Part shown: positions 9,005-17,513 of the stretch, in pieces | Layout: every line of letters begins with the position of its first letter | Numbering within the stretch: position 1 is the first letter of the stretch | Source of the DNA: Mucilaginibacter pineti | GTDB lineage: Bacteria > Bacteroidota > Bacteroidia > Sphingobacteriales > Sphingobacteriaceae | DNA: 64,000 nucleotides | Assembly (NCBI RefSeq): GCF_900101875.1 | Contig: NZ_FNAI01000004.1 | Span: 248,001 to 312,000, forward strand | Direction: 5' to 3' | The notes under the pieces: generated by a model | Told to the model about the DNA's origin: nothing | The model's database searches: none | The model's input: the letters and a program-made list of their open reading frames with translations, nothing else | Program-made: the position numbers and the translations under genes

Positions 9005-10861
9005 ATGTCAGATATAATACAGCTTTTACCGGATGCCGTTGCCAACCAGATTGCCGCGGGCGAAGTGGTGCAACGACCAGCATCTGCCGTAAAAGAATTG
9101 GTGGAGAATGCTATTGACGCCGGGGCCTCAAAAATACAGCTCATTATAAAAGATGCCGGTAAATCATTGATACAGGTTATTGACGATGGCTGCGGCATGA
9201 GCCCTACTGATGCCCGCATGTGCTTTGAGCGCCACGCCACCTCCAAAATACGCAAAGCCGATGATCTGTTTGCCATACGCACTATGGGTTTCCGGGGCGA
9301 GGCCATGGCATCCATAGCGGCCATTGCCCAGGTGGAGATGAAAACCCGCCGGCATGAGGACGAGCTGGGTACGTGCATTTTTATAGAAGGATCAGAAGTG
9401 GTGAGCCAGGAGGCATGTTCGGCCAATGTGGGTACGTCTATCTCCATAAAAAACCTGTTTTATAACACACCTGCCCGCCGTAACTTTTTAAAAAGTAACC
9501 CGGTGGAGATGCGCCATATCATTGATGAATTTCAACGCGTAGCACTTGCCAATCCACAGATATTTTTTACGCTGCATCATGACGGCCAGGAAGTTTACCA
9601 CCTGCCAGGAGCAGCGTTAAAACAACGCATTGTACACCTGTTTGGCAATAATTATAACCAGCGTTTGGTACCGGTTGAGGAAGATACCACCATTATTAAC
9701 CTGCGTGGCTTTGTTGGCAAGCCCGAGTTTGCCCGCAAAACCCGCGGCGAGCAGTTCTTTTTTGTGAACTACCGCTTTATCCGTGATGCGTATTTGAACC
9801 ATGCTGTACTTACCGCTTTCGAAGATCTGCTGCCGGATGATAGCTATCCCATGTATGTATTGTTCATTGATATTGATCCATCCAAGATAGATATCAACGT
9901 ACACCCCACTAAAACCGAGATCAAATACCAGGACGAGAAAGCTATTTATGCCATTATCCGGTCTGCGGTAAAACGATCGTTGGGGCGGTATAACATTACG
10001 CCAAGTTTGGATTTTGACCAGGAGAACAGTATTGAGCACCTGATAACGCCCAAGCCTTTTGAGGAAATAGTAGCGCCAACCATATCCTTTAATCCGGATT
10101 TCAATCCTTTTGCTGCCGAAAAAAGGCCGGCGAGAGAATATCCCACCTTCCGCAATAGCGATGAGCACCGCAGCAACCCCATCCCGCATAACTGGAATAC
10201 GCTTTACGAGATAACCAAAAAGGAAACCAACCTGCAACACCAAATGCACGAGGAGAAACTGATAACGGTTGATGAACAGGAAGTAAGCAAGCCCAGCGAA
10301 CGGCAGTTGTTCCAGATCCATAACCGGTTTATCCTGTCGCAAATTAAATCGGGCTTTATGTTGATAGGGCAACAGGCAGCCCATGAACGCGTTTTGTACG
10401 AACGTTTTTTACAGCAATTGCAAAATCATTCGGGCGTAAGCCAGCAGAGTTTATTTCCACAATCGGTAACACTAAACGGCAGCGATTTTGAGTTATTAAG
10501 AGAGCTTTTGCCCGATATTAAGGCCCTCGGTTTTGACATTAGGGAGTTTGGTAAAAACACCGTTGTTGTTGAAGGCGTACCGGCCGAATTGCACAATGTT
10601 GACGAGCATGAACTACTGGAACATTTGCTGGAAGGCTTTAAAAACAATATGGCCATTTTAAAGGTAGATAAACGGGATAACCTGGCACGCTCGCTGGCGC
10701 GCAACGCGGCCATAAAAACTGGTACCAAATTATCGCTGGAAGAAATGAATCAACTGATAGACCAGCTTTTTGCCTGCCAAATGCCAAACCAGGCATTGAA
10801 TGGTAAGCCCGTAATCAGTACATTTACATTGGCCGAATTAATTGAACGATTTGAAAAATAG
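9005..10861 (+). CDS. mutL: DNA mismatch repair protein MutL
   Basis: A 618-residue MutL. The GHKL ATPase domain is complete: ELVENAIDAGAS (Mg-binding Asn), DDGCGM, and TMGFRGEAMASI; the transducer domain follows to about residue 335. A variable linker leads to the C-terminal dimerisation domain from about residue 430. MutL couples MutS mismatch recognition to strand incision. The C-terminal endonuclease motif, usually DQHAxxERxxYE, reads GQQAAHERVLYE at about residue 455, so the metal-binding Asp is replaced by Gly. The later motif reads FACQMPNQALNGKP in place of CPHGRP. Upstream is a divergent amidohydrolase gene; a rhomboid gene follows 21 bases after the stop. Confidence 0.96.
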   Translation: MSDIIQLLPDAVANQIAAGEVVQRPASAVKELVENAIDAGASKIQLIIKDAGKSLIQVIDDGCGMSPTDARMCFERHATSKIRKADDLFAIRTMGFRGEAMASIAAIAQVEMKTRRHEDELGTCIFIEGSEVVSQEACSANVGTSISIKNLFYNTPARRNFLKSNPVEMRHIIDEFQRVALANPQIFFTLHHDGQEVYHLPGAALKQRIVHLFGNNYNQRLVPVEEDTTIINLRGFVGKPEFARKTRGEQFFFVNYRFIRDAYLNHAVLTAFEDLLPDDSYPMYVLFIDIDPSKIDINVHPTKTEIKYQDEKAIYAIIRSAVKRSLGRYNITPSLDFDQENSIEHLITPKPFEEIVAPTISFNPDFNPFAAEKRPAREYPTFRNSDEHRSNPIPHNWNTLYEITKKETNLQHQMHEEKLITVDEQEVSKPSERQLFQIHNRFILSQIKSGFMLIGQQAAHERVLYERFLQQLQNHSGVSQQSLFPQSVTLNGSDFELLRELLPDIKALGFDIREFGKNTVVVEGVPAELHNVDEHELLEHLLEGFKNNMAILKVDKRDNLARSLARNAAIKTGTKLSLEEMNQLIDQLFACQMPNQALNGKPVISTFTLAELIERFEK

Positions 10862-10882
10862 CCTGCGGGCTTTACTTATACT

Positions 10883-11617
10883 ATGAACGGATTTAACCAG
10901 TCGCCTTTTGCTAATATACCACCGGTTGTAAAAAACCTGCTGATCATAAATATCCTTTGCTTTATACCCGTTTTAATATTTGACAAGGGGGCAAACGGCC
11001 CAAATCCAATTGCCGACAATTTTGGTATGTTTTATTTCAATTCGCCAAATTTCAGGCTATGGGAAGTAATTACCTACATGTTTGTACATGGCAATCTCGC
11101 ACATATCTTTTTTAACATGTTTGCGTTATTTTCATTCGGCCCCATTGTTGAGTACGCCATCGGATCAAAGAGGTTCCTAAGCTTTTATTTTATTTGTGGC
11201 ATTGGTGCTATTGCATTTCAAATGCTGGTACAGGCTTATGAGGTACATGCTATTACAGGCGGCATCACCATTAATCATCCGGGGCTTGATTCATCTTACC
11301 TTGCATTTGGGCAAGAAAAAGCTATAAAGCTCTACGGTATTTACCATACATCCATAGTGGGCGCATCTGGTGCTATATTTGGGTTGCTAATAGCATTTGG
11401 GATGCTTTACCCAAATATGGAGCTCATGATCATGTTTATTCCGGTGCCTATAAAAGCAAAATATATTATTCCTATTTATGTTGTGGTTGAGCTATTTTTA
11501 GGTGTTGAACAATTTGCCGGCGATTCGGTAGCGCATTTTGCCCACTTAGGCGGTGCACTTATAGGCTTTATATTGGTAAAAGCCTGGCGATTGCAGCATA
11601 CAGACAATTTTTATTAA
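10883..11617 (+). CDS. rhomboid family intramembrane serine protease
   Basis: A 244-residue polytopic membrane protein with about six hydrophobic segments. Rhomboid marks are HGNLAHIFFNMF at about residue 70 (the conserved His/Asn loop), the nucleophile motif GASGAIFGLL near residue 159, and the catalytic His in FAHLGGALIGF near residue 218. Rhomboids cleave transmembrane substrates within the lipid bilayer. A second, different rhomboid gene begins 38 bases after its stop, so they are likely cotranscribed, with mutL upstream. Confidence 0.92.
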   Translation: MNGFNQSPFANIPPVVKNLLIINILCFIPVLIFDKGANGPNPIADNFGMFYFNSPNFRLWEVITYMFVHGNLAHIFFNMFALFSFGPIVEYAIGSKRFLSFYFICGIGAIAFQMLVQAYEVHAITGGITINHPGLDSSYLAFGQEKAIKLYGIYHTSIVGASGAIFGLLIAFGMLYPNMELMIMFIPVPIKAKYIIPIYVVVELFLGVEQFAGDSVAHFAHLGGALIGFILVKAWRLQHTDNFY

Positions 11618-11654
11618 CAAACAGGAGTTATCAAATTAATAACTATTTATTTTT

Positions 11655-12533
11655 ATGAGTACCCTTTGGCAAAACATTCAATACAAAATGCTGCGGTCTG
11701 GCAATAAGTTAAACCTGCTTATTGGTATTAACGTTATTGTTTTTTTGGCTATAAATATACCGGCTACGCTTGAGCTGCTGCTAACCTCATTTAGCAGACC
11801 CAGTATGATATCTTTTTATGCAGATAAATACCTACAGCTACCCGCGCACCTACCCACGCTATTAATCCATTTCTGGACGCCGCTTACTTACTCGTTTATG
11901 CACGCGGGGATATTACACATTCTGTTTAATATGCTTTGGTTATACTGGATGGGCCAAATATTTGAAGAATACCTGGGCAATAAGCGCACTATCGGTTTAT
12001 ACATATTAGGCGGTTTATCGGGCGCCTTGTTCTTTCTGCTGGCTTATAATTTACTCCCGGCCTTTACCAGTGTTAACGCGGCAGCAGAAAGCACCATAGT
12101 AGGCGCATCGGCCAGTGTTATGGCTATTGTAGTGGCTACGGCAACGCTGCTACCCAATTACACCATATCATTAATACTTATAGGCCCAGTAAAATTAAAA
12201 TGGCTGGTGCTGGTTATTTTAGTAATAGACTTTTTAGGAACCGTAGGCCCCAATGCAGGCGGCGAAATTGCCCACCTTGGCGGGGCCTTGTTTGGCTTCA
12301 TCTATATAAAACAACTACAAAAAGGGCACGATTGGATAGGCGGCATCAGTAACCTGTTTAAATCACGATCTAAACTAAAAGTGGTGCCCGGCAACTCAAA
12401 TAAAAACACCGTAGAGTTTCCTCGACAGGAAGAAATAGACCGTATATTAGATAAAATATCACAATCGGGCTATGATAGCCTTAACAAGCAGGAAAGAGAG
12501 ATCCTATTCCGCGCAAGCAAAAATGAGAAATAA
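11655..12533 (+). CDS. rhomboid family protease with C-terminal DUF6576-like tail
   Basis: A 292-residue second rhomboid. It has HAGILHILFNML at about residue 80, the Ser motif IVGASASVMAI near 149 and the His motif IAHLGGALFGF near 204. After the last membrane segment is a cytoplasmic tail of about 65 residues ending in EIDRILDKISQSGYDSLNKQ and EREILFRAS, matching the small DUF6576 module that follows many Bacteroidota rhomboids. The last 11 bases overlap the next gene, pointing to translational coupling. Confidence 0.9.
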   Translation: MSTLWQNIQYKMLRSGNKLNLLIGINVIVFLAINIPATLELLLTSFSRPSMISFYADKYLQLPAHLPTLLIHFWTPLTYSFMHAGILHILFNMLWLYWMGQIFEEYLGNKRTIGLYILGGLSGALFFLLAYNLLPAFTSVNAAAESTIVGASASVMAIVVATATLLPNYTISLILIGPVKLKWLVLVILVIDFLGTVGPNAGGEIAHLGGALFGFIYIKQLQKGHDWIGGISNLFKSRSKLKVVPGNSNKNTVEFPRQEEIDRILDKISQSGYDSLNKQEREILFRASKNEK

Positions 12534-13635
12534 CAAAAAGCAGAGTTTTATAGGTAAAGTATTATTATGGATAAACCTGTTGCTTTGCGTTGCTTTATTG
12601 ATCAGTTATCTTGCACCACACGTTAACCCGCAAAAGTACTGGATAGTTGCCTTTTTTGGCTTGGCCTACCCCGTTTTACTTGTTTCAAATGTAATTATGC
12701 TTGCGCTTTGGCTGCTGCGCAGGCGGTGGCTGTTCCTGTTATCGTTCGTTACCATTTTAGTTGGCTGGAATGTACTGCTTAACAATGTAGGCTTCCGCAC
12801 GGGAGGGCCGGATGTTGATAAACCTACCCGGGCAAATACCATGCGCATCATGACCTATAACGCGCATAACTTTAAACGTTACGGGGCTACTAACGATATA
12901 TCAACCAAGCACGAAATACTAAGTTTAATAAGCCAGCAACAGCCGGATATTATAGGCTTCCAGGAGTTTTACACCAAAAATAAGGGCCAGTATGAAATGC
13001 GCGATTCTATTATAAAAATAATGGGGTCAAATAACTTTTACTTCGAGCCCTTTAATTTTAACAACACCGAGGCTATAGGCATGGCTATTTTTTCCAAATT
13101 CCCTATCATTTCCCGGGGGATAATACACCTTTCCGAAAAAAAATCAGCAAACCAATGCCTGTTTGTCGACGTGAAAAAAGGCGAGAAAATATTCCGTGTA
13201 TATAGCGTACACCTGCAATCGATAAGGTTTGACCCCGAGGATTATAAATATCTGGATAGCGTTTCAAAAAAAGGCAAAACAGATATACGGTCGACCAAGC
13301 GGCTGGGCGGCAAACTAAAAATAGCTTTTATTAAACGGAGCCAGCAAGTAGTTATGATTAAGGACCATGCCGCAAAGTGCCCCTATCCCTACCTTATTAC
13401 CGGCGATTTTAATGACACCCCCGCTTCCTACGCGGTAAACCAAATGGCCGACGGACTTAAAAATGCCTTCCGCGAAAAGGGTTCTGGTTTTGGCCGCACC
13501 TATAACGGCGATTTCCCTAACTATCAAATAGATTATATTATGGCCAGCCCGCAGTTTGATATAGTCACGTACAAAGTAATTGAAAAGAAACTATCAGATC
13601 ATTACCCGTTGCGCAGCGATGTGGTGCTCAACTAA
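12523..13635 (+). CDS. endonuclease/exonuclease/phosphatase family protein, membrane-anchored
   Basis: A 370-residue protein starting at the ATG at 12523, which overlaps the rhomboid stop by 11 bases; the frame from 12472 is less likely. Residues 1-85 hold three hydrophobic segments. The rest is the EEP fold (Mg-dependent DNase I-like hydrolase): MRIMTYNAHNFK, GFQEFY (metal-binding Glu), ITGDFNDTPASY (Asp/Asn), QIDYIMAS and LSDHYPLRSD (catalytic His). Members act on phosphodiesters of lipids or nucleic acids. Membrane tethering suggests a lipid or extracytoplasmic substrate (inference). Confidence 0.88.
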   Translation: MRNNKKQSFIGKVLLWINLLLCVALLISYLAPHVNPQKYWIVAFFGLAYPVLLVSNVIMLALWLLRRRWLFLLSFVTILVGWNVLLNNVGFRTGGPDVDKPTRANTMRIMTYNAHNFKRYGATNDISTKHEILSLISQQQPDIIGFQEFYTKNKGQYEMRDSIIKIMGSNNFYFEPFNFNNTEAIGMAIFSKFPIISRGIIHLSEKKSANQCLFVDVKKGEKIFRVYSVHLQSIRFDPEDYKYLDSVSKKGKTDIRSTKRLGGKLKIAFIKRSQQVVMIKDHAAKCPYPYLITGDFNDTPASYAVNQMADGLKNAFREKGSGFGRTYNGDFPNYQIDYIMASPQFDIVTYKVIEKKLSDHYPLRSDVVLN

Positions 13636-13652
13636 AATAGCGTCAGGATGTA

Positions 13653-13710
13653 AGCGTCAAGAATCAAGACAAAGTTTTAATTATTTTACCTTCTCTTGAT
13701 TCTTGACGCT
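13653..13710. repeat. 17-bp perfect inverted repeat
   Basis: The arms AGCGTCAAGAATCAAGA (13653-13669) and its exact complement (13694-13710) flank a 24-base AT-rich loop. A third partial copy (CTCTTGATTCTT) follows directly at about 13715-13726, and a related GCGTCAGGATG precedes the left arm. The structure could end transcription of the EEP gene, but there is no T run after the stem, so an interspersed palindromic repeat is as likely. Confidence 0.7.
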
Positions 13711-13752
13711 AATCTCTTGATTCTTATTGATAGCTTAAAATCTAAAAAATCG

Positions 13753-13760
13753 TAAGTTTG
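13753..13760 (+). promoter_or_regulatory. Bacteroidota -7 promoter element for cysS
   Basis: TAAGTTTG is an exact match to the Bacteroidota -7 consensus TAnnTTTG. Only five bases separate it from the cysS ATG, so the transcript should be leaderless or nearly so. A TTG lies about 23 bases upstream as a possible -33 element. Confidence 0.55.
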
Positions 13761-13765
13761 CACTC

Positions 13766-15229
13766 ATGAAACAAAATTTATTTGTTTACAACACTTTAAC
13801 ACGTAAAAAAGAAGAATTTAAGCCTTTGAATGCCCCGCATGTGGGCATGTACGTTTGCGGCCCTACTGTTTACAGCGATGTGCATTTGGGCAACTGTCGT
13901 ACTTATATATCTTTCGACCTGATGTTCAGGTACCTTACCGCTATTGGATACAAAGTGCGCTATGTACGTAATGTAACCGATGCCGGCCACCTGGAAGGTG
14001 ATGCCGGGGATGAAGGTGAAGACAAGATCTCTAAAAAAGCCAAAATAGCCCAGCTGGAACCAATGGAAATTGTACAGAAGTACACCGTTGGCTTTCATGA
14101 TGTAATGCAAATACTGAATACCTTACCGCCAAGTATTGAGCCTACCGCTACGGGCCACATTATTGAGCAGATAGAAATGGTAAAGCTGATACTGGAAAAC
14201 GGTTATGCCTATGAAGTAGATGGCTCGGTATATTTTGATGTAGAAAAATATAACAAAACAAAAAATTACGGCATTTTAAGCGGCCGTAACCTGGAAGATC
14301 TGCTGAACAATACCCGTACACTGGGCGGTCAGCAGGAAAAACATGGCAAACTTGATTTTGCCCTGTGGATAAAAGCCAAACCCGAGCATTTGATGAAATG
14401 GCCATCACCCTGGGGTGTTGGGTTTCCGGGCTGGCACCTGGAATGCTCGGCCATGAGCCAGAAATACCTTGGCGATCAATTCGATATTCACGGCGGCGGG
14501 CTCGACCTTGTACCCACGCACCATACCAACGAGATAGCCCAGCATGTAGCCTGCTGCGGTAAAAACCCGGCCAATTACTGGGTGCATACCAATATGCTAA
14601 CGGTTAACGGACAAAAAATGTCGAAATCATTAGGTAACAGTTTTTTACCGCATGAGCTTTTCAGCGGGGAAAATTCTATCCTTAACAAAGGCTACAGCCC
14701 TATGACGGTGCGATTTTTTATGCTGCAGGCTCATTACCGCAGTACCCTTGATTTTGGCAACGAGGCAATGGAAGCATCAGAAAAAGGCTTTAAACGCCTT
14801 ATGAATGCCTACGCACTGCTTGATGGATTAAAGGCATCCAACAGCACCGAAATTGAGATTGAGCCCCTCATGGCTCGTTGCTACGCCGCCATGAACGATG
14901 ATTTTAACAGTCCGGTACTTATTGCCGAATTGTTTGAAGCATCGCGCATTATCAATTCGGTACATGATGGCAAAATGAAGATAGATGCTGCTAACCTCGA
15001 GCTGCTTAAAACCCTCATGCATACTTTTGTGGAGGATATATTAGGCTTAAAAGACGAGCAGGCCGACAACGATGATCTGCCCAAAATCCTCAACCTCATT
15101 GTAAGCCTGCGCAACGAGGCCAAGTCAAATAAAGACTATGCCACCTCAGATAAGATCCGCGAGGGCCTATCGCAAATAGGTTTCCAGCTAAAGGATAGTA
15201 AAGAAGGAACGCTCTGGAGCAAAAGCTAA
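13766..15229 (+). CDS. cysS: cysteinyl-tRNA synthetase
   Basis: A 487-residue class I aminoacyl-tRNA synthetase of standard length that charges tRNA-Cys. The signature elements are the zinc-site Cys in MYVCGPTVYSD, the HIGH-like HLGNCRTY, WHLECSAMS, the histidine-rich GGGLDLVPTHHTNEIAQ, and the KMSKS loop (GQKMSKSLGN). The C-terminal helical anticodon-binding part runs from about residue 350. The start follows a promoter-like element by five bases and a strong terminator lies right after the stop. Confidence 0.97.
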   Translation: MKQNLFVYNTLTRKKEEFKPLNAPHVGMYVCGPTVYSDVHLGNCRTYISFDLMFRYLTAIGYKVRYVRNVTDAGHLEGDAGDEGEDKISKKAKIAQLEPMEIVQKYTVGFHDVMQILNTLPPSIEPTATGHIIEQIEMVKLILENGYAYEVDGSVYFDVEKYNKTKNYGILSGRNLEDLLNNTRTLGGQQEKHGKLDFALWIKAKPEHLMKWPSPWGVGFPGWHLECSAMSQKYLGDQFDIHGGGLDLVPTHHTNEIAQHVACCGKNPANYWVHTNMLTVNGQKMSKSLGNSFLPHELFSGENSILNKGYSPMTVRFFMLQAHYRSTLDFGNEAMEASEKGFKRLMNAYALLDGLKASNSTEIEIEPLMARCYAAMNDDFNSPVLIAELFEASRIINSVHDGKMKIDAANLELLKTLMHTFVEDILGLKDEQADNDDLPKILNLIVSLRNEAKSNKDYATSDKIREGLSQIGFQLKDSKEGTLWSKS

Positions 15230-15231
15230 TA

Positions 15232-15265
15232 AAAAGCGGCAAGTGATAAATCACTTGCCGCTTTT
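15232..15265 (+). terminator. rho-independent terminator, bidirectional
   Basis: AAAAGCGGCAAGTGAT pairs perfectly with the complement at 15250-15265 around a tiny loop, giving a 16-bp stem with A and T runs on both sides. It sits between the convergent cysS and the minus-strand gene ending at 15269, so it can serve both. Confidence 0.85.
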
Positions 15266-15268
15266 CAT

Positions 15269-15949
15269 TTACAACGAGTTATAATAGCCAAACAATTTAG
15301 CCAGATCGGCATCGCTTTTATAGTCTATACTGTTGGTCTTTAGGTAGGTTTGCAGTTGGGGCTCTTTATCCTTAAATGCTGCAGCTATTGTTTTTTGTGT
15401 GGGTTTTATCTTGCTCATCTGCCCGTTAATCAGCAGGTAATAGCTATCGGCCAAAACAAATGTTTGGGTTGATGTTGCCGAGTTAAAAGCTTTACTAATT
15501 TCTATCTTCTTCTTATAATGTTTTAACAGTTTGACTTTGCCACCTCCAATAACCTGGTAATAGGTTGCAGTGGTTTGATTGTCAATGGCGGGGAAGCCAC
15601 TATCAAACACCAGCGGCAACAGGTTGCTTTCATCAATTTTAAAAGGATTTAAGGTGAAGCTTTTAACGACGTCAATAAAGTTTAAGGAAGATGTATCCTT
15701 TGGATTTTCAAATGAAAGCTCATCCTTTGCAATGTTGTACCTGAGTTTAAGGGTGCCTGTTTTACCGTTGCCAAGCACAACCGAGCCTATAACCCAATCG
15801 GGTATCAAATAAGGGTTACCTTCTATCTCGGTATCGCTTTTTTCCATATAGGGCTTGCCCTCAATATCATTTGAAAACTTAACCTGGGCAGTAGCGGTGA
15901 AACCACCCAATACCATACACGTGAAAAAAAAGAATATGCGATTTTTCAT
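15269..15949 (-). CDS. secreted protein of unknown function
   Basis: A 226-residue protein from the ATG at 15949, where a signal peptide begins (MKNRIFFFFTCMVLGG, cleavage near TATAQ). The mature part contains DWVIGSVVLGNGKTGTLKLR, YNIAKDELSF, and a C-terminal NGQMSKIKPTQKTIAAAFKD, which resembles a widespread Bacteroidota type of exported protein with a beta-rich first half and a short helical end. I cannot assign a function. It converges with cysS across a shared terminator. Confidence 0.7.
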   Translation of the reverse strand: MKNRIFFFFTCMVLGGFTATAQVKFSNDIEGKPYMEKSDTEIEGNPYLIPDWVIGSVVLGNGKTGTLKLRYNIAKDELSFENPKDTSSLNFIDVVKSFTLNPFKIDESNLLPLVFDSGFPAIDNQTTATYYQVIGGGKVKLLKHYKKKIEISKAFNSATSTQTFVLADSYYLLINGQMSKIKPTQKTIAAAFKDKEPQLQTYLKTNSIDYKSDADLAKLFGYYNSL

Positions 15950-16270
15950 GGCGAAGTAATTTTTAAAGATTAAATACAACAACAGGCGCTATTTAAAACA
16001 TTATTAACAATACCGAGTTAATTAGTTTTTATATTTAAACGTACCAAAATAAACATGGGTATGCTAATATAAGTAAATTTCAATTTGAATTTATTCATTG
16101 ATTGGCACAATTTTTATATGTTTAACGCTGCTTAAATACAATTAATTACAGGTGTTTTCGTTTCAGGTACAACCCAACAATACACCAGTAATGGGCAAGT
16201 GCTTACGTTTAATGAAAGCCACAATTACACATCGACTTAAAATTTATTACTAAATTGCCCCAAATAATAC
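15950..16270. other. AT-rich divergent intergenic region with a coding-like remnant
   Basis: These 321 bases separate two genes for secreted proteins. The left 150 bases are very AT-rich and could hold promoters; no exact TAnnTTTG was found. From 16136 to 16240 the plus strand has an open stretch of 34 codons with no start codon, reading ITGVFVSGTTQQYTSNGQ and ending NYTST. It reads like the tail of an extracellular protein and may be a gene remnant, but a stretch this short can be open by chance. Confidence 0.35.
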
Positions 16271-17143
16271 ATGAACATGAAAAAATTATTATTAGCTGCT
16301 ACATTTATAAGCTACGGCACATTTGCATTTGCGCAAACCGGCCCAGCCCAGGTAAAGAAAGTAGTTAGTGCCGAAGACGCTTTTAACAAATTAGTTGAAC
16401 GTAAGGGCATGAAGGATGCCTTTTTATCTGTTGCAGATCCTGAAGGTATAGTTTTTAAACCCGACGCAGTTAAAATAGTAGATTTTTATAACAATATTGA
16501 TAAACAACCCGGTAAATTAAGCTGGAAACCAAACTTTGCCCGTATATCATCCAATGGCGACCTTGCTTTTACCGCAGGGCCGTACGTGTTTAGTAACGGC
16601 AAAGGCGAAGATGACAAAGTATTTGGCGACTACGTATCCATATGGCGTACCGATGCCGATAATAAATTCAAATTGCTTATTGACCTCGGTATACAACACC
16701 CAGAAAGCGAGCTAGAAACACCTACTGATTTTAAAGATGCTGAGGTTGCTACAAAAACAGCTCCAAGTAAAGACCCATTCGCTGCTAAAACTATTATCAT
16801 AAATACCGATAAAATATTTAATCACTCTTTAACCCTTTCTTCATTAGCTGGTTATAAGGAGTTTTTAAGTCCGGAAGCACATTATTACTTCCCCGGCTTT
16901 GAGCCGATGGTAGGATCAGACGTGATCATGAAATTTATTAATAACCAGGCAATCACCATTACCGCCGAAACTACCGATGGGGGTCGTTCATCAAGTAATG
17001 ACCTGGCGTACACTTATGGCCATGCCCGTATTACAAAAGGCAACGTGGTAAGCAATTACAACTATGTACGCATTTGGGAGCTTGATAAAACAAAAAAATG
17101 GGATATTCTGCTGGAAGTTTTTGCAGCTATTGAAAATGAATAA
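16271..17143 (+). CDS. secreted protein with two tandem NTF2-like (DUF4440/SnoaL-type) domains
   Basis: A 290-residue exported protein (signal peptide about 1-22, ending FAFAQ). An ATG at 16277 is an equally good start. Residues about 30-150 form one NTF2-like cone (AEDAFNKLVERKGMKDAFL; later FGDYVSIWRTDADNKFKLLI). Residues about 165-290 form a second with a similar end (NYNYVRIWELDKTKKWDILL). The paired YV.IW ends indicate an internal duplication. NTF2-like domains bind small ligands or act as simple enzymes; no catalytic assignment can be made. A terminator follows. Confidence 0.8.
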   Translation: MNMKKLLLAATFISYGTFAFAQTGPAQVKKVVSAEDAFNKLVERKGMKDAFLSVADPEGIVFKPDAVKIVDFYNNIDKQPGKLSWKPNFARISSNGDLAFTAGPYVFSNGKGEDDKVFGDYVSIWRTDADNKFKLLIDLGIQHPESELETPTDFKDAEVATKTAPSKDPFAAKTIIINTDKIFNHSLTLSSLAGYKEFLSPEAHYYFPGFEPMVGSDVIMKFINNQAITITAETTDGGRSSSNDLAYTYGHARITKGNVVSNYNYVRIWELDKTKKWDILLEVFAAIENE

Positions 17144-17163
17144 GCAACTATAAAGATATTTTT

Positions 17164-17194
17164 AAAGCGATAAGTTTTACTCATCGCTTTTTTT
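17164..17194 (+). terminator. rho-independent terminator
   Basis: AAAGCGAT (17164-17171) pairs with ATCGCTTT (17183-17190) and runs into seven Ts. It lies 20 bases after the NTF2-like gene. Confidence 0.8.
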
Positions 17195-17233
17195 GTGGGA
17201 TTAATTGCTGTAACTCGCGACAGCTATTCAATA

Positions 17234-17423
17234 CGTCATTGCGAGGTTTAAAATCCGTAGCCTCTGAAGCTTGAAATGACATGGGAAATTATAAAAAAAA
17301 GGGCTGTCATGCTGAGCCTGTCGAAGCATAGCGGGCAAAGGCCTCTACGCGCGACCCTTCGACAAGCTCAGGGTGACAGGCCCTTACACATAACTTGTCG
17401 TGGGTAGGAACGAAGCAATGACG
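17234..17423. repeat. nested palindromic repeat element
   Basis: Two palindromes are nested. The outer arms are CGTCATTGC (17234-17242) and GCAATGACG (17415-17423). Inside lies a long imperfect inverted repeat (17301-17335 against 17350-17383) built from TGTCATGCTGAGCCTGTCGA and its counterpart ending GGGTGACAGGCCC. These core words recur in intergenic DNA of many Bacteroidota genomes. The element fills most of the 370-base gap between convergent genes; no ORF is seen. Confidence 0.75.
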
Positions 17424-17453
17424 CGGTATTTAAAATGCCTGCTCGATGTCAAT

Positions 17454-17493
17454 AAAAAAAGCCCGAAACTGAGATCAATCAGCATCGGGCCTT
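17454..17493 (-). terminator. terminator of the ileS-dksA-lspA operon
   Basis: GCCCGA (17461-17466) pairs with TCGGGC (17485-17490). On the minus strand the stem is followed by seven Ts (plus-strand A run 17454-17460). It lies just downstream of lspA. Confidence 0.7.
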
Positions 17494-17513
17494 CCATATA
17501 ATTTTACGTCTGC

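Noticed and set aside
9617..10384. 255-codon minus-strand ORF
   Set aside because: Antisense to the conserved mutL coding frame, with no recognisable motif.
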